DNA from: an uncultured Eubacteriales bacterium
GTDB taxonomy: Bacteria; Bacillota; Clostridia; Christensenellales; Aristaeellaceae
NCBI GenBank assembly: GCA_900553905.1
Contig: USFL01000071.1
Location: 1 to 7,379, forward strand
Direction: 5' to 3'
DNA: 7,379 bases
The position numbers and the translations under genes were made by a program. The notes under the pieces were generated by a model. The model had not been told where the DNA came from. It searched no databases and worked only from the letters and a program-made list of their open reading frames with translations. This document shows, piece by piece, positions 6,601 through 7,379 of this stretch. The stretch's first letter is position 1; every line of letters begins with the position of its first letter.

Positions 6601-7379
6601 ATGAAACGCTTTCTGACCCTGCTGCTGTGCCTGACCATGCTGGTTTCCATGGCTGCTCTGCCCGCGACCTCGCTTGCGGAGGAAACGGTGGAGCTGACGT
6701 TTTACTACCCTGTCGGCGTGGGCGGCGACCTGGCGCTGCTGATTGAAAACCTGGCGGCGGAATTCACCAAGGAAAACCCCAACATCATCATCAACCCGGT
6801 TTTCTGCGGCAACTCTACCGAAACCACCACCAAGACCATCGCGGCCATTCAGGGCGGCAATGCGCCTGACTTTGCCATTCTGGGTAATTCGGAGCTGTAT
6901 TCCATGCTCTCCCTGGAAGCGATCATCCCTCTGGATGACCTGATCGCCGCCGACGAGGATGGACAGGAATACATTGACGACTTCTGGCCCGCCTTCCTGC
7001 AAAACTCCTACTACGATGGACACATCTACTCCATCCCCTTCCAGCGCTCCACCATCATCATGTACTATAACAAGGACGCCTTCCGCGCGGCCGGTCTGGA
7101 CCCCGAAACGCCGCCCACCACCTGGGAAGAGCTGGCCGACTATGCCCAGAAGCTGACCGTGCGCGATGAGAACGGCAACGTGACCCAGTGGGGCGTTCAG
7201 ATTTCCACCAACGATCCCTTCATGTTCAGCCCCTTTGCGCTGCAAAACAGCGAGAACGGCGAGAACCTGATGACCAGCGACGGCAAGACCGCGCTGTTTG
7301 ATACCGAGGGCAACGCCGAGGCGTTGCAGTTCCTGGTGGACCTGTCCCAGAAGTATCAGGCGATGCCCGAAGGCGTGAT
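6601..7379 (+). CDS. UgpB-like extracellular solute-binding protein of an ABC transporter, 5' part
   Basis: The first 259 residues of a family 1 carbohydrate-type solute-binding protein; the gene runs off the window. Residues 1-26 form a signal peptide (MKRF, hydrophobic core, cleavage after SLA). C10 lies in LLLC and lacks a proper lipobox, so it appears to be a soluble export signal, unlike most Gram-positive binding proteins. The mature part shows the family pattern: ELTFYYP strand (31-37), AAEFTKENP (52-60), IAAIQGGNAPDFAIL (80-94) and a lobe-crossing YYNKDAFRAAGLDPETPPTTWEEL block (about 155-178). That block is strongly reminiscent of UgpB, the glycerol-3-phosphate binding protein. The ligand of this protein is not established; sugar, sugar phosphate or polyol are all possible. 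The preceding isomerase-like gene and the divergent kinase pair support a sugar-uptake operon with permease genes expected beyond the window. Confidence 0.92.
   Translation, partial: MKRFLTLLLCLTMLVSMAALPATSLAEETVELTFYYPVGVGGDLALLIENLAAEFTKENPNIIINPVFCGNSTETTTKTIAAIQGGNAPDFAILGNSELYSMLSLEAIIPLDDLIAADEDGQEYIDDFWPAFLQNSYYDGHIYSIPFQRSTIIMYYNKDAFRAAGLDPETPPTTWEELADYAQKLTVRDENGNVTQWGVQISTNDPFMFSPFALQNSENGENLMTSDGKTALFDTEGNAEALQFLVDLSQKYQAMPEGV

Noticed and set aside
5667..6650. A 327-codon minus-strand frame covering the isomerase gene
   Set aside because: Same codon-register artefact; the plus-strand product has the complete TIM-barrel metal-site motifs, while this frame resembles no family I know.
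1..7379. Mobile element, CRISPR array, tRNA, rRNA or phage/defence genes
   Set aside because: I saw no transposase or integrase motifs, no regularly spaced repeats and no tRNA-like cloverleaf; gene order and codon style are uniform across the window.

Overview
The window looks like chromosomal DNA from a fairly GC-rich member of the Bacillota, probably a Clostridia-type anaerobe. The evidence is the strong AGGAGG-type ribosome binding sites, a YesM/YesN-type two-component pair, a VanW-family secreted protein and a carbohydrate ABC-transporter gene set. A Christensenellales-like gut lineage would fit but is only a guess from composition and gene style.

Layout. Positions 1-794 (+) hold the 3' part of uvrC (excision-repair endonuclease subunit), which ends at a strong bidirectional hairpin terminator (796-833). 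Reading toward the same terminator on the minus strand is a secreted protein with three SH3-like repeats and a VanW domain (848-2161). It has its own near-consensus promoter and a hairpin at the predicted mRNA 5' end. Upstream of it on the minus strand lies a two-component system: a membrane histidine kinase (3704-5497) and its AraC-type response regulator (2248-3711), which overlap by 8 bases. A 250-base AT-richer intergenic region (5498-5747) separates this pair from a divergent plus-strand operon. That operon encodes a TIM-barrel sugar phosphate isomerase/epimerase-like protein (5748-6545) and a UgpB-like extracellular solute-binding protein (6601 to the window edge). ABC permease genes would be expected next, outside the window.

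How the parts may work together (inference). The kinase senses an extracellular or envelope cue, probably linked to the transported compound. The regulator then binds the shared intergenic region and activates the divergent uptake and catabolism operon, whose promoter has a perfect -10 but a poor -35. The intergenic region contains a cre-like palindrome, a second inverted repeat over the kinase -35 box and an imperfect direct repeat 19 bases apart, all plausible operators. The transported substrate cannot be read from the sequence.

No mobile element, CRISPR array, tRNA or rRNA was seen. The region reads as an ordinary sugar-uptake regulatory locus. The unusual points are an atypical kinase H-box and G2 motif, solute-binding and VanW proteins exported without a lipobox, and the density of candidate operators between the divergent units.
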